Origin: Ktedonobacterales bacterium
GTDB taxonomy: Bacteria > Chloroflexota > Ktedonobacteria > Ktedonobacterales > Ktedonobacteraceae
Assembly (NCBI GenBank): GCA_027451525.1
Contig: DAIDJF010000015.1
Span: 1 to 64,000, forward strand
Direction of reading: 5' to 3'
Length of the DNA: 64,000 nt
Shown here: one piece after another, positions 27,361 through 36,560 of the stretch
Layout of the letters: each line of letters begins with the position of its first letter
Position numbering within the stretch: position 1 is the first letter of the stretch
The notes under the pieces: generated by a model
The model's database searches: none
Seen by the model: only the letters and a program-made list of their open reading frames with translations
Told to the model about the DNA's origin: nothing
Program-made: the position numbers and the translations under genes

Positions 27361-28436
27361 AAACGAAGGGTGAAATCCGTCTTGCTTTGCCGGGCAAAGG
27401 GGCATTAGAGGCGGCAACGCTGGCGTTTTTGGCTGAATGTGGCATGAAAGTGAGCCGCAACAATCCGCGTCAATACCTTGCACGGATGAAGAGCATTCCT
27501 GATATCGAGGTCGTGTTTCTCCGCGCAACGGATGTGCCACTGCTGGTGCAGAATGGTGACGCGGTGCTTGGTGTGACTGGCTATGATATTCTGGCGGAGC
27601 ATCGCGGCTATGGAGACGAGGAAGATGAGGACGACGAGGATGATGATCTGGTTATGCTGGAACGCGATCTGGGCTATGGAGCCTGTCGGCTGGTCGTCGC
27701 AGTACCGGAGACGTGGATTGATGTCAGCAACTGTGCAGACCTCTGGCATCTCTCTGGCTATTATCAGACGCATAAAGGGCGCGGCCTGCGTATCGCGACC
27801 AAATATCCAATCCTGACGAATCAGTTCCTGCGACGGCATAATATCAGCCACTACACGCTTATTTCGCCGCATGGTGCGCTTGAGGCGGCACCGCTGACTG
27901 ATACCGCTGATCTGATCGTTGATCTCACAGAGACGGGAACGACGCTGCGCGAGAATCATCTCAAACTCTTAGATGATGGCACTGTTTTGCGCTCACAGGC
28001 GTGTTTGATTGCCAATGCGCGTTTGCTGCACGAGAATGAGCAGGCGCGACATGTCGTGGAAACGATGTTGGAATTGATGGATGCTCATATACAGGCGCGC
28101 AATCGTTCGCTGCTCACGGCTTATATGCATGGAGAGAGTCTGGAAGTGATACAAGACACGTGTAAGACCTTAAATGTACAGCTACGCGCGCAAGACTCGG
28201 AGCTTGAATTGCGTGTCGCGGTGAGCGAGATTGCGGGTGTGAATGAAACAGGACATTACACGCTTTCCGGTGTGGTTGATATGGGCGGGTCCGCGCCCGC
28301 GCTAATGGCAACTATCGCGCTTTTGCGCCGCGCAGGAGCAACACATGTGAATCTGACGCCGCTTACCTATCGTTTTGCGCAAGAGTCTGTCAGTGTGCGC
28401 AATCTACGCGAACGCTTAAAGAGAGTACAGATGTGA
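27357..28436 (+). CDS. hisG: ATP phosphoribosyltransferase
   Basis: 359 residues, first enzyme of histidine synthesis (ATP + PRPP). It starts at GTG 27357 overlapping the previous stop, with AAGGAG eight bases upstream. Periplasmic-binding-like fold: IRLALPGKGALEAATLAFL, then GVTGYDILAEH, and the PRPP motif DLIVDLTETGTTLREN. Residues about 87-97 are an acidic insert (DEEDEDDEDDD). About 120 C-terminal residues look like a HisG C-terminal regulatory domain. Short HisG needs HisZ and long HisG usually does not, so the coexistence of a long HisG with a HisZ-like gene is unusual. Confidence 0.92.
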   Translation: MKTKGEIRLALPGKGALEAATLAFLAECGMKVSRNNPRQYLARMKSIPDIEVVFLRATDVPLLVQNGDAVLGVTGYDILAEHRGYGDEEDEDDEDDDLVMLERDLGYGACRLVVAVPETWIDVSNCADLWHLSGYYQTHKGRGLRIATKYPILTNQFLRRHNISHYTLISPHGALEAAPLTDTADLIVDLTETGTTLRENHLKLLDDGTVLRSQACLIANARLLHENEQARHVVETMLELMDAHIQARNRSLLTAYMHGESLEVIQDTCKTLNVQLRAQDSELELRVAVSEIAGVNETGHYTLSGVVDMGGSAPALMATIALLRRAGATHVNLTPLTYRFAQESVSVRNLRERLKRVQM

Positions 28437-30769
28437 ATAACACCATTATTTTCGATCTGGATGGTGTTATTACCAGCGAGGAAGCCTATTGGGATACAGC
28501 GGGACTGGTAGTGCATGAATTGCTGTATAGTCCGCGCTACTGGAACATCCTACATAGTGCGCTTCCTTATCGTCCGGTCGCTGGTGCAGAAGAGAGCCAT
28601 CGTGTTGCCAATGCTGTGTTGCCACAGGAGGCGATTATCGCGCTCAAAGCGCGTTCGATCAATTCTAATTGGGATACTTGTTACGTGGGCGTGTCTTTCT
28701 GCCTGTTGCATCTGCTCGTGCGTGTACCAAATCTCGCAGCGTTGCTACCATTGCGTCCAGAAAATGCGGAATGGATACAAGCATTCCGTGAACAACTGGC
28801 TCATGTAGAGGTAGAAGGTGTAATTCAAGCAGCAATCTATGCGGATTTTAGTGCAGCCGTTTTTGAGGGCCAGACGGGTATGGCATTTATTGAGCGGTTA
28901 AATGACTATGCAAGTGTCTTGCTTGGTCAGCGTATCGAGGGCGTTTTTGGACGCTATAGTCCATCCTGGTTGTTCTGTCAGGACCTGTTTCAGGAATGGT
29001 ATCTGGGTGATGCTCTCTATATGCAAAGTTACGGTCATGTTCCCGCGCAAACAAGCAAAGAGGGTTGCATTCACTTTGAGCGACCGCTGCTGTCCAAAGA
29101 GCTAATCGCATCAACATTGGCGGAAATACGAGCGGAAGGCTATGTGCTGGGCGTAGCGACGGGGCGTCCTGGGATTGAAGCAACGCTTCCTCTGCAAAAT
29201 TATGGCTGGTGGAACTATTTTGATGAGTCGCGTATTACTACGCACGCAGAGGTCGAGCGCACCGAAAATGTGTTACGTGCGCAGGGACAAACGCAATCAC
29301 TGGTCAAACCGCACCCGTATCAGTTTATGCTGGCAGCGAATCCTGACTATCGGCTTGATGTGGGCAATAAACCGCGCAAAGGCAGTTTTATCGTGATTGG
29401 CGATACGCCGAGCGATGTCAAAGGTGGGCGTGAAGCAGGCGCGATCACGGTGGCGGTGCTGACGGGCGCACGCACAACTGAGGCACGGCGCGTATTGGAA
29501 GCGAGCCAACCCGATTTTATCATTCAAGATGTGACCAGACTGCCCGCCCTATTAAAGGAAATGGATGATCTGGCAATGATTCAGCGTCTGCAATTCAGCG
29601 AGCGCGCTAAAGCCGAGTTATTGCTACAACGCTGGTTCGCGCGTCATATGCATATCGAGGCTGAACGGGTGACGCTCACACCTAAAGCGGTCTCGCTTAA
29701 CTCGTTTAATGGCTTCTACGCGGTTGAGGGGGAAGAATATTTCTTCAAGACACACGTCGAAGATCAGGGTATTCTGCAAGAGTATTATCACGCGGAACTG
29801 TTGTTCAACGCTGGCTATAACATAGTACGGCCTCTGCGCACCATTCATGAGCAGGGACGGCAGATGGTCATTTATCCAGTCGTGCGCTGGCCTGTGATGT
29901 TTGATCTGATGCGCGCTGTTGAGACAGGCGCAACGAGCGAGGTCACGCAGGAACAGCTTGCTAGCGCAGAGAGGCTGGAATGTGAACGCTTGCTGCATAT
30001 TTACCGCGAAACGTTGGCTGAGAGTACGGCTCAGGAGCACGCGCGCGCGCCCATCCATCAGCTTTTCTGGCATCGTCTGGCTGGTGAACGTCTGAAACAT
30101 TTTTACGGCAACAAAGCTGTGCCGCTACCGCAGGATGCCAACGAGCGATATCCTTTTGAACAACTGGCACGTTATCGCTGGCAGATCAATGGCATACGCT
30201 ATCCTATGACGCTAGGCGAACTGATTGCGCGTGGACAAAAGTTACTCCTGCCTGAGCAGGCAGGGGTGACGGTTATTGGGCATGGTGATGCGCACTTCGG
30301 CAATGTTTTTCTTGAAGAGCAAGAACGTTATCTCTACTTTGACCCGGCTTTTGCGGGACGCCATGCGCCGCTATTGGATATGGTCAAGCCACTCTTTCAC
30401 AATATCTTTGCGACATGGATGTATTTTCCGCATGAGATCGCGGAAATGCTGCATTTGTCGGTACGAGTGCAAGATGATACCATCATGGTAGAGCATAATT
30501 ATCGATTAACGCCAGTGCGAGAAGCAATGCTGGCGACGAAGCTGGAATGTCTGGTAATGCCGCTCATCGATGCGCTACGCTCTCGTGACATGTTGCCAGC
30601 GAACTGGCAAGAGACAGTGCAGTCGGCTCTGTTCTGCTGTCCCTTGTTGACAATAAATCTGTTTGATGAGGCGCGTATGCCAGCGGCGATTGGCTGGTTA
30701 GGTTTAACGCTGGCGGTGATCATGGGTCATAGCGACCTGCCATCTTTGGCAAGAGGGCTAGAGGAATGA
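28433..30769 (+). CDS. Fusion of a HAD hydrolase and an aminoglycoside-phosphotransferase-like domain
   Basis: 778 residues, starting at GTG 28433 inside the hisG stop (GTGA). The N-terminal HAD domain (about 1-370) has all four motifs: DLDGV at 8-12, TGRPG near 243, KPHPY near 292 and GDTPSDVKGG near 323-332, with a large cap between the first two. The C-terminal part (about 390-778) is kinase-like of the APH/choline-kinase group: Lys in FFKTH (439), HGDAHFGN at 617-624 and FDPAF near 636, then LLDMVK. The HAD half may be a phosphatase for this pathway. The kinase-like half has no known role in histidine synthesis. Confidence 0.85.
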   Translation: MNNTIIFDLDGVITSEEAYWDTAGLVVHELLYSPRYWNILHSALPYRPVAGAEESHRVANAVLPQEAIIALKARSINSNWDTCYVGVSFCLLHLLVRVPNLAALLPLRPENAEWIQAFREQLAHVEVEGVIQAAIYADFSAAVFEGQTGMAFIERLNDYASVLLGQRIEGVFGRYSPSWLFCQDLFQEWYLGDALYMQSYGHVPAQTSKEGCIHFERPLLSKELIASTLAEIRAEGYVLGVATGRPGIEATLPLQNYGWWNYFDESRITTHAEVERTENVLRAQGQTQSLVKPHPYQFMLAANPDYRLDVGNKPRKGSFIVIGDTPSDVKGGREAGAITVAVLTGARTTEARRVLEASQPDFIIQDVTRLPALLKEMDDLAMIQRLQFSERAKAELLLQRWFARHMHIEAERVTLTPKAVSLNSFNGFYAVEGEEYFFKTHVEDQGILQEYYHAELLFNAGYNIVRPLRTIHEQGRQMVIYPVVRWPVMFDLMRAVETGATSEVTQEQLASAERLECERLLHIYRETLAESTAQEHARAPIHQLFWHRLAGERLKHFYGNKAVPLPQDANERYPFEQLARYRWQINGIRYPMTLGELIARGQKLLLPEQAGVTVIGHGDAHFGNVFLEEQERYLYFDPAFAGRHAPLLDMVKPLFHNIFATWMYFPHEIAEMLHLSVRVQDDTIMVEHNYRLTPVREAMLATKLECLVMPLIDALRSRDMLPANWQETVQSALFCCPLLTINLFDEARMPAAIGWLGLTLAVIMGHSDLPSLARGLEE

Positions 30770-31377
30770 TTGCAATTATTGATTATGGCGCGGGCAATAT
30801 CCGCAGTATCGAAAAGGCTCTGGAACACGTGGGCGCGACCGTGCAAGTCACGAACGATCCAAAGGTGGTTGCGCAAGCTAAGGCGGTGGTCCTGCCAGGG
30901 GTTGGTTCTGGCGGTGCAGCGATGGCGCAAATCACGCATTACGGGCTAGATGATGCTATTCGTGAGGCTACACAACAGGGTAAGCCGTTTCTTGGTATCT
31001 GTCTGGGCATGCAGTTGCTTGCCGATCATCACGAGGAGGGCGAGGTTGATGGTCTGGGATTGTTTCGTGGTGAGGTGAGACGTATCCCGCATGGGCCAAA
31101 GATTCCGCATATGGGCTGGAATCAGGTGCGCCCCTTGCAGGATGGTCTGGCAATTTTTGCTGATATTCCAGCAGATGGCTACTTTTATTTCGCGCACTCG
31201 TACTACGTCGAGCCGCAAGATCAACACGGCGTCGCCGCTGTCACTGATTACGGTTCGCCCTATTGTAGCGTGATTGCCACAGAACAGGTGTGGGGAACGC
31301 AGTTTCACCCAGAGAAGAGTGGAGCAGTTGGCTTGCAATTATTGAAAAATTTTGTGAAATGGGTCAATGTGGCATGA
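30766..31377 (+). CDS. hisH: Imidazole glycerol phosphate synthase, glutamine amidotransferase subunit
   Basis: 203 residues. Class I glutaminase: catalytic Cys in FLGICLGMQLLA, and His/Glu in GTQFHPEKSG near the end. The N-terminus IAIIDYGAGNIRSIEKALEH is diagnostic for HisH. It supplies ammonia to HisF. It begins in an ATGA overlap with the HAD-APH gene and ends in an ATGA overlap with hisA. Confidence 0.97.
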   Translation: MIAIIDYGAGNIRSIEKALEHVGATVQVTNDPKVVAQAKAVVLPGVGSGGAAMAQITHYGLDDAIREATQQGKPFLGICLGMQLLADHHEEGEVDGLGLFRGEVRRIPHGPKIPHMGWNQVRPLQDGLAIFADIPADGYFYFAHSYYVEPQDQHGVAAVTDYGSPYCSVIATEQVWGTQFHPEKSGAVGLQLLKNFVKWVNVA

Positions 31378-32093
31378 TTATTTTACCCGCGATAGATATC
31401 AAAGATGGGCAGTGTGTGCGCCTGTATCAAGGAGATTACGCGCAGGTCACAACGTATGACATGGACCCTGTGCGTGTGGCGCAACGCTGGGAGCGCGAGG
31501 GCGCACAGTGGTTGCACGTGGTTGATCTGGATGGCGCGGCACAGGGACATCCTGTCAATAGCGAACTGATCAGACGAATGTGTAGCTCAACGTCGCTGCA
31601 TATCGAGGTTGGTGGTGGCATGCGCGCGCTGGCTGATATTGAGCAGGTGCTTGGGCTGGGCGTAGAGCGCGTGATTGTGGGCACGGTTGCCCTTAAAGAT
31701 CGCACGCTTTTACAAAACGCGCTGGAGCGATGGGGCGAACGGATTGTTGTGGGGCTGGATGCGCGCAATGGGCTGGTTGCCGTTGATGGCTGGCGTGAAA
31801 CATCGCGCGTGCAGGCAACGCACCTTGCCGCTGAACTGAGCGAACTGGGTGTACAACGCTTTATCTATACCGATATTGCGCGTGATGGTGTATTGGGCGG
31901 ACCTAATTTGCAAGCCTTAGGCGAGATGCAGCGTGCCACGTCGCGTCCGCTCATTGCGTCAGGTGGCGTGAGTACCCTCAAGGATATATATGCGCTAGCT
32001 GAAATGCGAGTAGAAGGTGCAATTATTGGGAAGGCACTGTATACGGGTGATATAGCATTGGCTCAGGCACTGGAAGCCACTGGGAGGAAATAG
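31374..32093 (+). CDS. hisA: ProFAR isomerase (1-(5-phosphoribosyl)-5-[(phosphoribosylamino)methylideneamino]imidazole-4-carboxamide isomerase)
   Basis: About 239 residues, a (beta/alpha)8 barrel. Starts [20 protein letters not shown] with the catalytic Asp, and has the duplicated phosphate-binding half-barrels ([15 protein letters not shown] and [14 protein letters not shown]). The ORF track starts at 31290 inside hisH; the ATG at 31374 gives the correct N-terminus and a four-base overlap with hisH. No sign of PriA-type fusion. Confidence 0.97.
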   Translation: MIILPAIDIKDGQCVRLYQGDYAQVTTYDMDPVRVAQRWEREGAQWLHVVDLDGAAQGHPVNSELIRRMCSSTSLHIEVGGGMRALADIEQVLGLGVERVIVGTVALKDRTLLQNALERWGERIVVGLDARNGLVAVDGWRETSRVQATHLAAELSELGVQRFIYTDIARDGVLGGPNLQALGEMQRATSRPLIASGGVSTLKDIYALAEMRVEGAIIGKALYTGDIALAQALEATGRK

Positions 32094-32095
32094 AG

Positions 32096-32863
32096 ATGCT
32101 GACCAAACGTATTATCCCTTGTCTGGACGTTGCGCAAGGGCGAGTCGTCAAGGGCGTGAATTTTGTGAATCTGCGCGATGCTGGCGACCCGGTAGTGCTG
32201 GCCTCGTTTTATAACGACGAGGGAGCCGATGAAGTAGTTTTTCTTGACATTACGGCATCGTATGAGAATCGCGCGACCATGCTGGATGTTGTGCGGCGAA
32301 CGGCGGAACAGGTCTTTATTCCAGTCACAGTCGGTGGCGGTATCCGTACCGTTGAAGACATTCGCGCCACGTTGGGAGCGGGTGCGGATAAAACCTCGCT
32401 TAACACGGCGGCGGTGCAGAATCCAGATATATTGCGGGCGGGAGCGGAACAGTTTGGCGCGCAATGTATCGTGCTGGCAATTGATGCGCGCTCTAACGCG
32501 CAGATGCCGAGCGGCTACGAGGTTTTTGTGCATGGTGGGCGCACGCCTACAGGGATCGATGCGCTGGAATGGGCGCAGCGCGGCGTTGAACTGGGGGCAG
32601 GCGAAATTTTGCTGACCAGCATGGATCGCGACGGCACGAAAATTGGCTATGATCTTGTCTTAACGGCAAAGATTTCACAGGCCGTAACGGTTCCTGTGAT
32701 TGCCTCTGGCGGCGTAGGAACGCTTGAGCACCTGTATGAAGGATTGACGACGGGCGGAGCGGATGCCGTACTTGCCGCTTCAATCTTCCACTTTGGCGAG
32801 TATCGTATCCGGGAAGTCAAGCATTATCTGCATGATAAAGGTGTGCTTGTGCGTCCTGCGTAG
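32096..32863 (+). CDS. hisF: Imidazole glycerol phosphate synthase, cyclase subunit
   Basis: 255 residues, normal HisF. Starts [20 protein letters not shown] with the catalytic Asp, has [15 protein letters not shown], the second Asp in [15 protein letters not shown] and [14 protein letters not shown]. It makes imidazole glycerol phosphate and AICAR with HisH. GGAGG eight bases before the ATG, two bases after hisA. Last gene of the operon; I see no clear terminator after it. Confidence 0.97.
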   Translation: MLTKRIIPCLDVAQGRVVKGVNFVNLRDAGDPVVLASFYNDEGADEVVFLDITASYENRATMLDVVRRTAEQVFIPVTVGGGIRTVEDIRATLGAGADKTSLNTAAVQNPDILRAGAEQFGAQCIVLAIDARSNAQMPSGYEVFVHGGRTPTGIDALEWAQRGVELGAGEILLTSMDRDGTKIGYDLVLTAKISQAVTVPVIASGGVGTLEHLYEGLTTGGADAVLAASIFHFGEYRIREVKHYLHDKGVLVRPA

Positions 32864-32948
32864 GCTAATCCATGAAGCTTGTAACTGCTGTTGAACCACA
32901 TGATTGACTAAGACAACGAGATGGAGTAGCAGGTTGGGAGAAAAATCC

Positions 32949-33110
32949 ATGGCAATTCACCCTGCTGTAGGCGTTGGGGTGATTATCAAAAACGGTGATC
33001 ATGTACTGCTCATGAAGCGGCAAAATTCTCATGGTGCAGGGATCTGGTCTATGCCTGGTGGGCACTTAGAGTAGGGGGAATCACCACAAGAGTGCGCTAT
33101 TTGTGGGCAA
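32949..33110 (+). pseudogene. Nudix hydrolase remnant cut by an in-frame TAG
   Basis: An ATG starts 41 codons of a typical Nudix protein: PAVGVGVIIKNGDHVLLMKR, then GIWSMPGGHLE. At 33072-33074 a TAG falls exactly where the Nudix box continues (GGHLE-stop-GESPQECAI), and the same frame keeps Nudix-like sequence for about ten codons before losing similarity. The catalytic REUXEE part is gone. It is probably dead. Functional Nudix proteins hydrolyse nucleoside diphosphate derivatives. Confidence 0.75.
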
Positions 33111-33164
33111 AGAACATTGAGCGTGTAGAGGACTTTGAGCGGCGCCAATTTCCTACATTGTGCC

Positions 33165-33773
33165 TCATGCTCCATTCATGTTGCCCAACTTCCTGCGTAG
33201 TTCCTGGCGTGCGCGATGGACACGCACTTTCAGCGCGGATTCTTCAATGCCCAGTTTTGCTGCCGCATCCTTTGTGCTCAATCCGTCAATCATGCGCAAA
33301 ATAAAAGCTTCACGGAGCGCGAGTGGCAATGAGCGTACTGCCTGATAGATATGTTCGCGCAATTCTTTGCTTAATACGGCCTGATCTGGTGTCGAGTTAT
33401 CATCGACGAGATAGGCTACAAGTTCTGCAGAAACAGGCTCATCCTGATTGTAGGTGGCTAATGTCACTGTGGCGAATTCTTTGCGACGGCGGCGCATGAG
33501 CGCGGTATTTGTCGTAATGCGATAGAGCCATGTGTGAAGACTGCTTCTGCCCTCAAAGTTTCTAATATGCGCGCAAGCCTGAATGAAACTCTCTTGTACC
33601 ACGTCATCAGCTTCATCGGCATCTTTGAGCATCGTGTGTGCCAATGTATGTAAACGATGCGCGAACTGTTTGAACATACACGTGCACGCCAGACGCTCCT
33701 GACGACGCAATGCTGCCAGCAATTCAGCTTCATCATGGTAGATATCCAGATCGATATCGAGGGGTGAAGACAT
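33165..33773 (-). CDS. ECF-type RNA polymerase sigma factor
   Basis: About 202 residues. Region 2 near 45-105 (DEADDVVQESFIQACAHIRN, then SSLHTWLYRITTNTALMRRR) and region 4 near 145-198 (LPLALREAFILRMIDGLSTK, AAKLGIEESALKVRVHRARQ). The ORF track runs up to 33941, but the usual ECF N-terminus begins at the ATG at 33773, with AGGAG about 11 bases upstream. No anti-sigma factor gene is adjacent, so its trigger is unknown. Confidence 0.92.
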   Translation of the reverse strand: MSSPLDIDLDIYHDEAELLAALRRQERLACTCMFKQFAHRLHTLAHTMLKDADEADDVVQESFIQACAHIRNFEGRSSLHTWLYRITTNTALMRRRRKEFATVTLATYNQDEPVSAELVAYLVDDNSTPDQAVLSKELREHIYQAVRSLPLALREAFILRMIDGLSTKDAAAKLGIEESALKVRVHRARQELRRKLGNMNGA

Positions 33774-33997
33774 CTTTCGGTGTGCTCCTTCGCTTATGAT
33801 ATTCCTATAGCCACAAACATATAGCGCATAGTTGTTATTCCGTTCATTACAAACGGCATTGCTATCTTGCATCATAAAAGAAAATGCCAGGGAACGCAAA
33901 CATGCTACGAGAGGATGTAACCTTTTTGTGATGGGCTGCATCCAACGGGGTAGATAGTAAAATGCACTCTTATTGATGCTGTTTCAGGAGGATATAG

Positions 33998-35449
33998 ATG
34001 CTGTTACGTATGGTTTATGATGATACATTGGCACAAGCAAGTTACCTGTTGGGCTGCCCCGCGACGGGTGAGGCTCTGGTGATTGATCCCAATCGCAATA
34101 TTGATCAGTATATTGAGCTGGCACGCAGTAAAGATTTACGTATTACGGCAATTACGGAGACACATATTCACGCTGATTTTGTGTCAGGTTCGCGTGAACT
34201 GGCGCAGAAGACAGGAGCACAACTGTATCTCTCGGATACAGGCCCACAGGAGTGGAAATATAGCTATGCTGCTGAGGCAGGCGCAAAACTGCTTAACGAT
34301 GGCGATACGTTTAATGTTGGGAATGTATTGGTGCAGGCTCTCCACACGCCCGGCCATACGCCAGAACATCTCTCGTTTATGGTTACCGATACCAGAGGCG
34401 CGGATAAGCCAATGGGCATTTTCACGGGCGATTTCATCTTCGTAGGTGACGTGGGACGCCCAGATCTACTGGAGAGAGCGGCGGGTGTGACGGGAACGAT
34501 GGAACCAGGAGCACGTGCGTTGTTCCGCTCGTTACAAAAGATACGTAACCTGCCCGATTATCTGCAAATCTGGCCCGCGCATGGTGCGGGAAGTGCGTGT
34601 GGACGCGCGTTGGGTGCGGTTCCGCAGACAACATTGGGCTATGAAAAACTCTTTAACTGGGCATTCGCGGAGAAGAATGAAGACGAGTTTGTGCGCGCTG
34701 TATTGGATGGTCAACCGGAGCCACCATTCTACTTCGCTGAAATGAAGCGTATCAACAAAGTGGGACCGGGGATCGTGGGCGCGATCACGTTGCCAGAGCA
34801 ATTGACGTTAGCGCAGTTGAGCGAGCAGTTAGCAAAGCCGGCGCGAATTGTCGATACTCGTTCTGCGAGCGAGTACGCGCAAGGGCATATCCCTGGAACG
34901 ATCAATATTCCACTTGATACCTCTTTCTTGAGTTGGGCTGGCTGGCTATTGCCCTATGATCGCCCATTCTACCTGATTGTAGAACAAGAGTATGTTGCTA
35001 CCGCGCTTCGTGAATTGCGTCTGATTGGTTTAGAGCATCTGGCGGGTTTCTGGACGCCTGAAATTGTCGCGGCATGGCAACAGGCTGGACGTACCCTTGA
35101 AACGTTGCCGAAGTTGACAGTTGCCGACTTGCAGCATCGCCTGACAGGCTCATCCAATGGTCAGCAGGTAACACTGCTCGATGTGCGTGGATCGGGTGAG
35201 TATCGTGATGGATATATCGCGGGCAGTGTGAATATTCCATTGGGTTATGTGGAGCGTAGCCTGCGAAATATACCAAATGATCGTCCAGTGTTGGTACAGT
35301 GTCAGGCGGGCACGCGCTCAGCAGTAGCGGCAAGCGTCTTGCAGGCGCATGGTTATAAGCAAGTTGTAGATGTGGTAGGCGGTTTCGAGGCATGGCAGAA
35401 GGCTGGTTATCCTATAGCCGTGCCTGCAAAAGAAGCTTCGCTTGTCTGA
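33998..35449 (+). CDS. Metallo-beta-lactamase fold hydrolase with two rhodanese domains
   Basis: 483 residues. The N-terminal MBL domain (about 1-250) has THIHADFVSG, HTPGHTPEHL, GDFIFVGDVGRPDL and WPAHGAGSACG. Two rhodanese domains follow, at about 265-365 and 375-475. The first lacks an active-site Cys (FYLIVEQEY), the second has a Cys loop (VLVQCQAGTRS). This layout is that of persulfide dioxygenase/CstB-like proteins of sulfane-sulfur metabolism. The family often has Phe where glyoxalase II has the second DH His. AGGAGG six bases before ATG. Ends at a strong terminator. Confidence 0.9.
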   Translation: MLLRMVYDDTLAQASYLLGCPATGEALVIDPNRNIDQYIELARSKDLRITAITETHIHADFVSGSRELAQKTGAQLYLSDTGPQEWKYSYAAEAGAKLLNDGDTFNVGNVLVQALHTPGHTPEHLSFMVTDTRGADKPMGIFTGDFIFVGDVGRPDLLERAAGVTGTMEPGARALFRSLQKIRNLPDYLQIWPAHGAGSACGRALGAVPQTTLGYEKLFNWAFAEKNEDEFVRAVLDGQPEPPFYFAEMKRINKVGPGIVGAITLPEQLTLAQLSEQLAKPARIVDTRSASEYAQGHIPGTINIPLDTSFLSWAGWLLPYDRPFYLIVEQEYVATALRELRLIGLEHLAGFWTPEIVAAWQQAGRTLETLPKLTVADLQHRLTGSSNGQQVTLLDVRGSGEYRDGYIAGSVNIPLGYVERSLRNIPNDRPVLVQCQAGTRSAVAASVLQAHGYKQVVDVVGGFEAWQKAGYPIAVPAKEASLV

Positions 35450-35469
35450 TTTGATGAGTGGAATTTTTG

Positions 35470-35519
35470 GCATAAAAAGGCATGTGGCGGGAAATTTTCC
35501 GCTACATGCCTTTTTATGC
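35470..35519. terminator. Strong hairpin terminator after the MBL-rhodanese gene
   Basis: GCATAAAAAGGCATGTgGCGG pairs with CCGCtACATGCCTTTTTATGC around a short loop. A and T runs flank the stem, so it could work on either strand. Confidence 0.85.
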
Positions 35520-35637
35520 GGGCTTGTTCTGAGACCATGCTATGTGAGCGTATAAAAATGCAAGTTTCATGTGATATCATGCGATAAAGTATGGACCTTG
35601 CCTGCTTACCACATATCGTGAAAGAAGGGCGGAATAG

Positions 35638-35853
35638 ATGCCGATTATTCGTGTTGAAATGCTCGTGGGCCGCACGCCCGCTGTCAAACAGGAATTGATA
35701 ACTCGTGTAACAGAGGCAGTAGTGAGTACACTTGCTGTTAAGCCGGAACAGGTGCGCGTATTGTTGTACGAAATTGCGCCTGAACATTGGGCCGTGGGAG
35801 GCACAACAAAGGCTGAAACAGAGATATCTATAAAACAGCAAGAAAAGGAGTAA
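35638..35853 (+). CDS. 4-oxalocrotonate tautomerase family protein
   Basis: 71 residues. MPIIRVEMLVGRTPAVKQEL: the processed N-terminal Pro-1 is the catalytic base. The rest (ITRVTEAVVSTLAVKPEQVR, then LYEIAPEHWAVGG) follows the 4-OT fold, including the conserved central Arg (Arg39 type). The family performs keto-enol tautomerisation or related chemistry. The substrate is unknown without a pathway. GAAGGGCGG upstream supports the start. Co-directional with the downstream hydrolase, eight bases away. Confidence 0.92.
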   Translation: MPIIRVEMLVGRTPAVKQELITRVTEAVVSTLAVKPEQVRVLLYEIAPEHWAVGGTTKAETEISIKQQEKE

Positions 35854-35861
35854 ACGTTATT

Positions 35862-36521
35862 ATGCCACAATCGCTTTCCCTCGTACATTTATTGCATGAG
35901 CCACAGGTACAACAAGAGAAGACACCTTTATTGTTGTTGTTACATGGCGTGGGTAGCAATGAGCGCGATTTATTTAGTCTGGTTCCGCTCTTAGATCAAC
36001 GCTTTCTGATTATTAGTGTACGTGCTCCAAACACACTTGCGCCGGGAAGCTATGCCTGGTTTCAGGTAAATTTTACGCCGCAGGGGCCAGTGATTAATCC
36101 CACGCAGGCTGAGGCCAGTCGGCAGGCGATTATACACTTTATTCAAGAAGCTATAGAGATCTATAAAGTAGACCCAGAGCAGATTTATTTGATGGGGTTT
36201 AGCCAGGGGGCGATTATGAGTGCCAGTGTTATGTTGACGCGGCCAGAACTGATAGCGGGTGCGGTCTTGATGAGCGGACGTATTTTGCCGGAGATTCAAC
36301 CGCTGATTGCATCGCCGGAAGCACTCAGTGGAAAGCCTGTGCTGGTTGTGCATGGAACGGCTGATACTGTGTTGCCAATCCAACATGGACGGGCCAGCAA
36401 TAAATTGCTCTCGTCGCTGCCTGTGAATTTGACTTATAAAGAATATGCGATGGCACACGAGATTACATCGCAGAGTTTGAGCGATATTCATAGCTGGCTG
36501 CGTGAACGGTTAGACGCGTGA
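35862..36521 (+). CDS. Phospholipase/carboxylesterase family alpha/beta hydrolase
   Basis: 219 residues. Short YpfH/acyl-protein-thioesterase-type hydrolase: LLLLHGVGSNERDLFSLVPL (oxyanion region), GFSQGAIMS nucleophile elbow near 113, Asp in VHGTADTVLP and His in AMAHEITSQS. All triad residues present. It acts on short-chain esters in this family. AAGGAG eleven bases before the ATG. Probably co-transcribed with the tautomerase. Confidence 0.92.
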   Translation: MPQSLSLVHLLHEPQVQQEKTPLLLLLHGVGSNERDLFSLVPLLDQRFLIISVRAPNTLAPGSYAWFQVNFTPQGPVINPTQAEASRQAIIHFIQEAIEIYKVDPEQIYLMGFSQGAIMSASVMLTRPELIAGAVLMSGRILPEIQPLIASPEALSGKPVLVVHGTADTVLPIQHGRASNKLLSSLPVNLTYKEYAMAHEITSQSLSDIHSWLRERLDA

Positions 36522-36560
36522 GCGTGTGTGCAAACCATGTAAAATGAAATAGAGATTGTA

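Noticed and set aside
232-33074. Two in-frame TAG codons (GT2 and Nudix) as evidence of stop-codon recoding
   Set aside because: Many intact genes here end naturally in TAG (for example 2689-2691, 5307-5309, 32091-32093), and the Nudix frame decays after the TAG. Ordinary nonsense mutations fit better.
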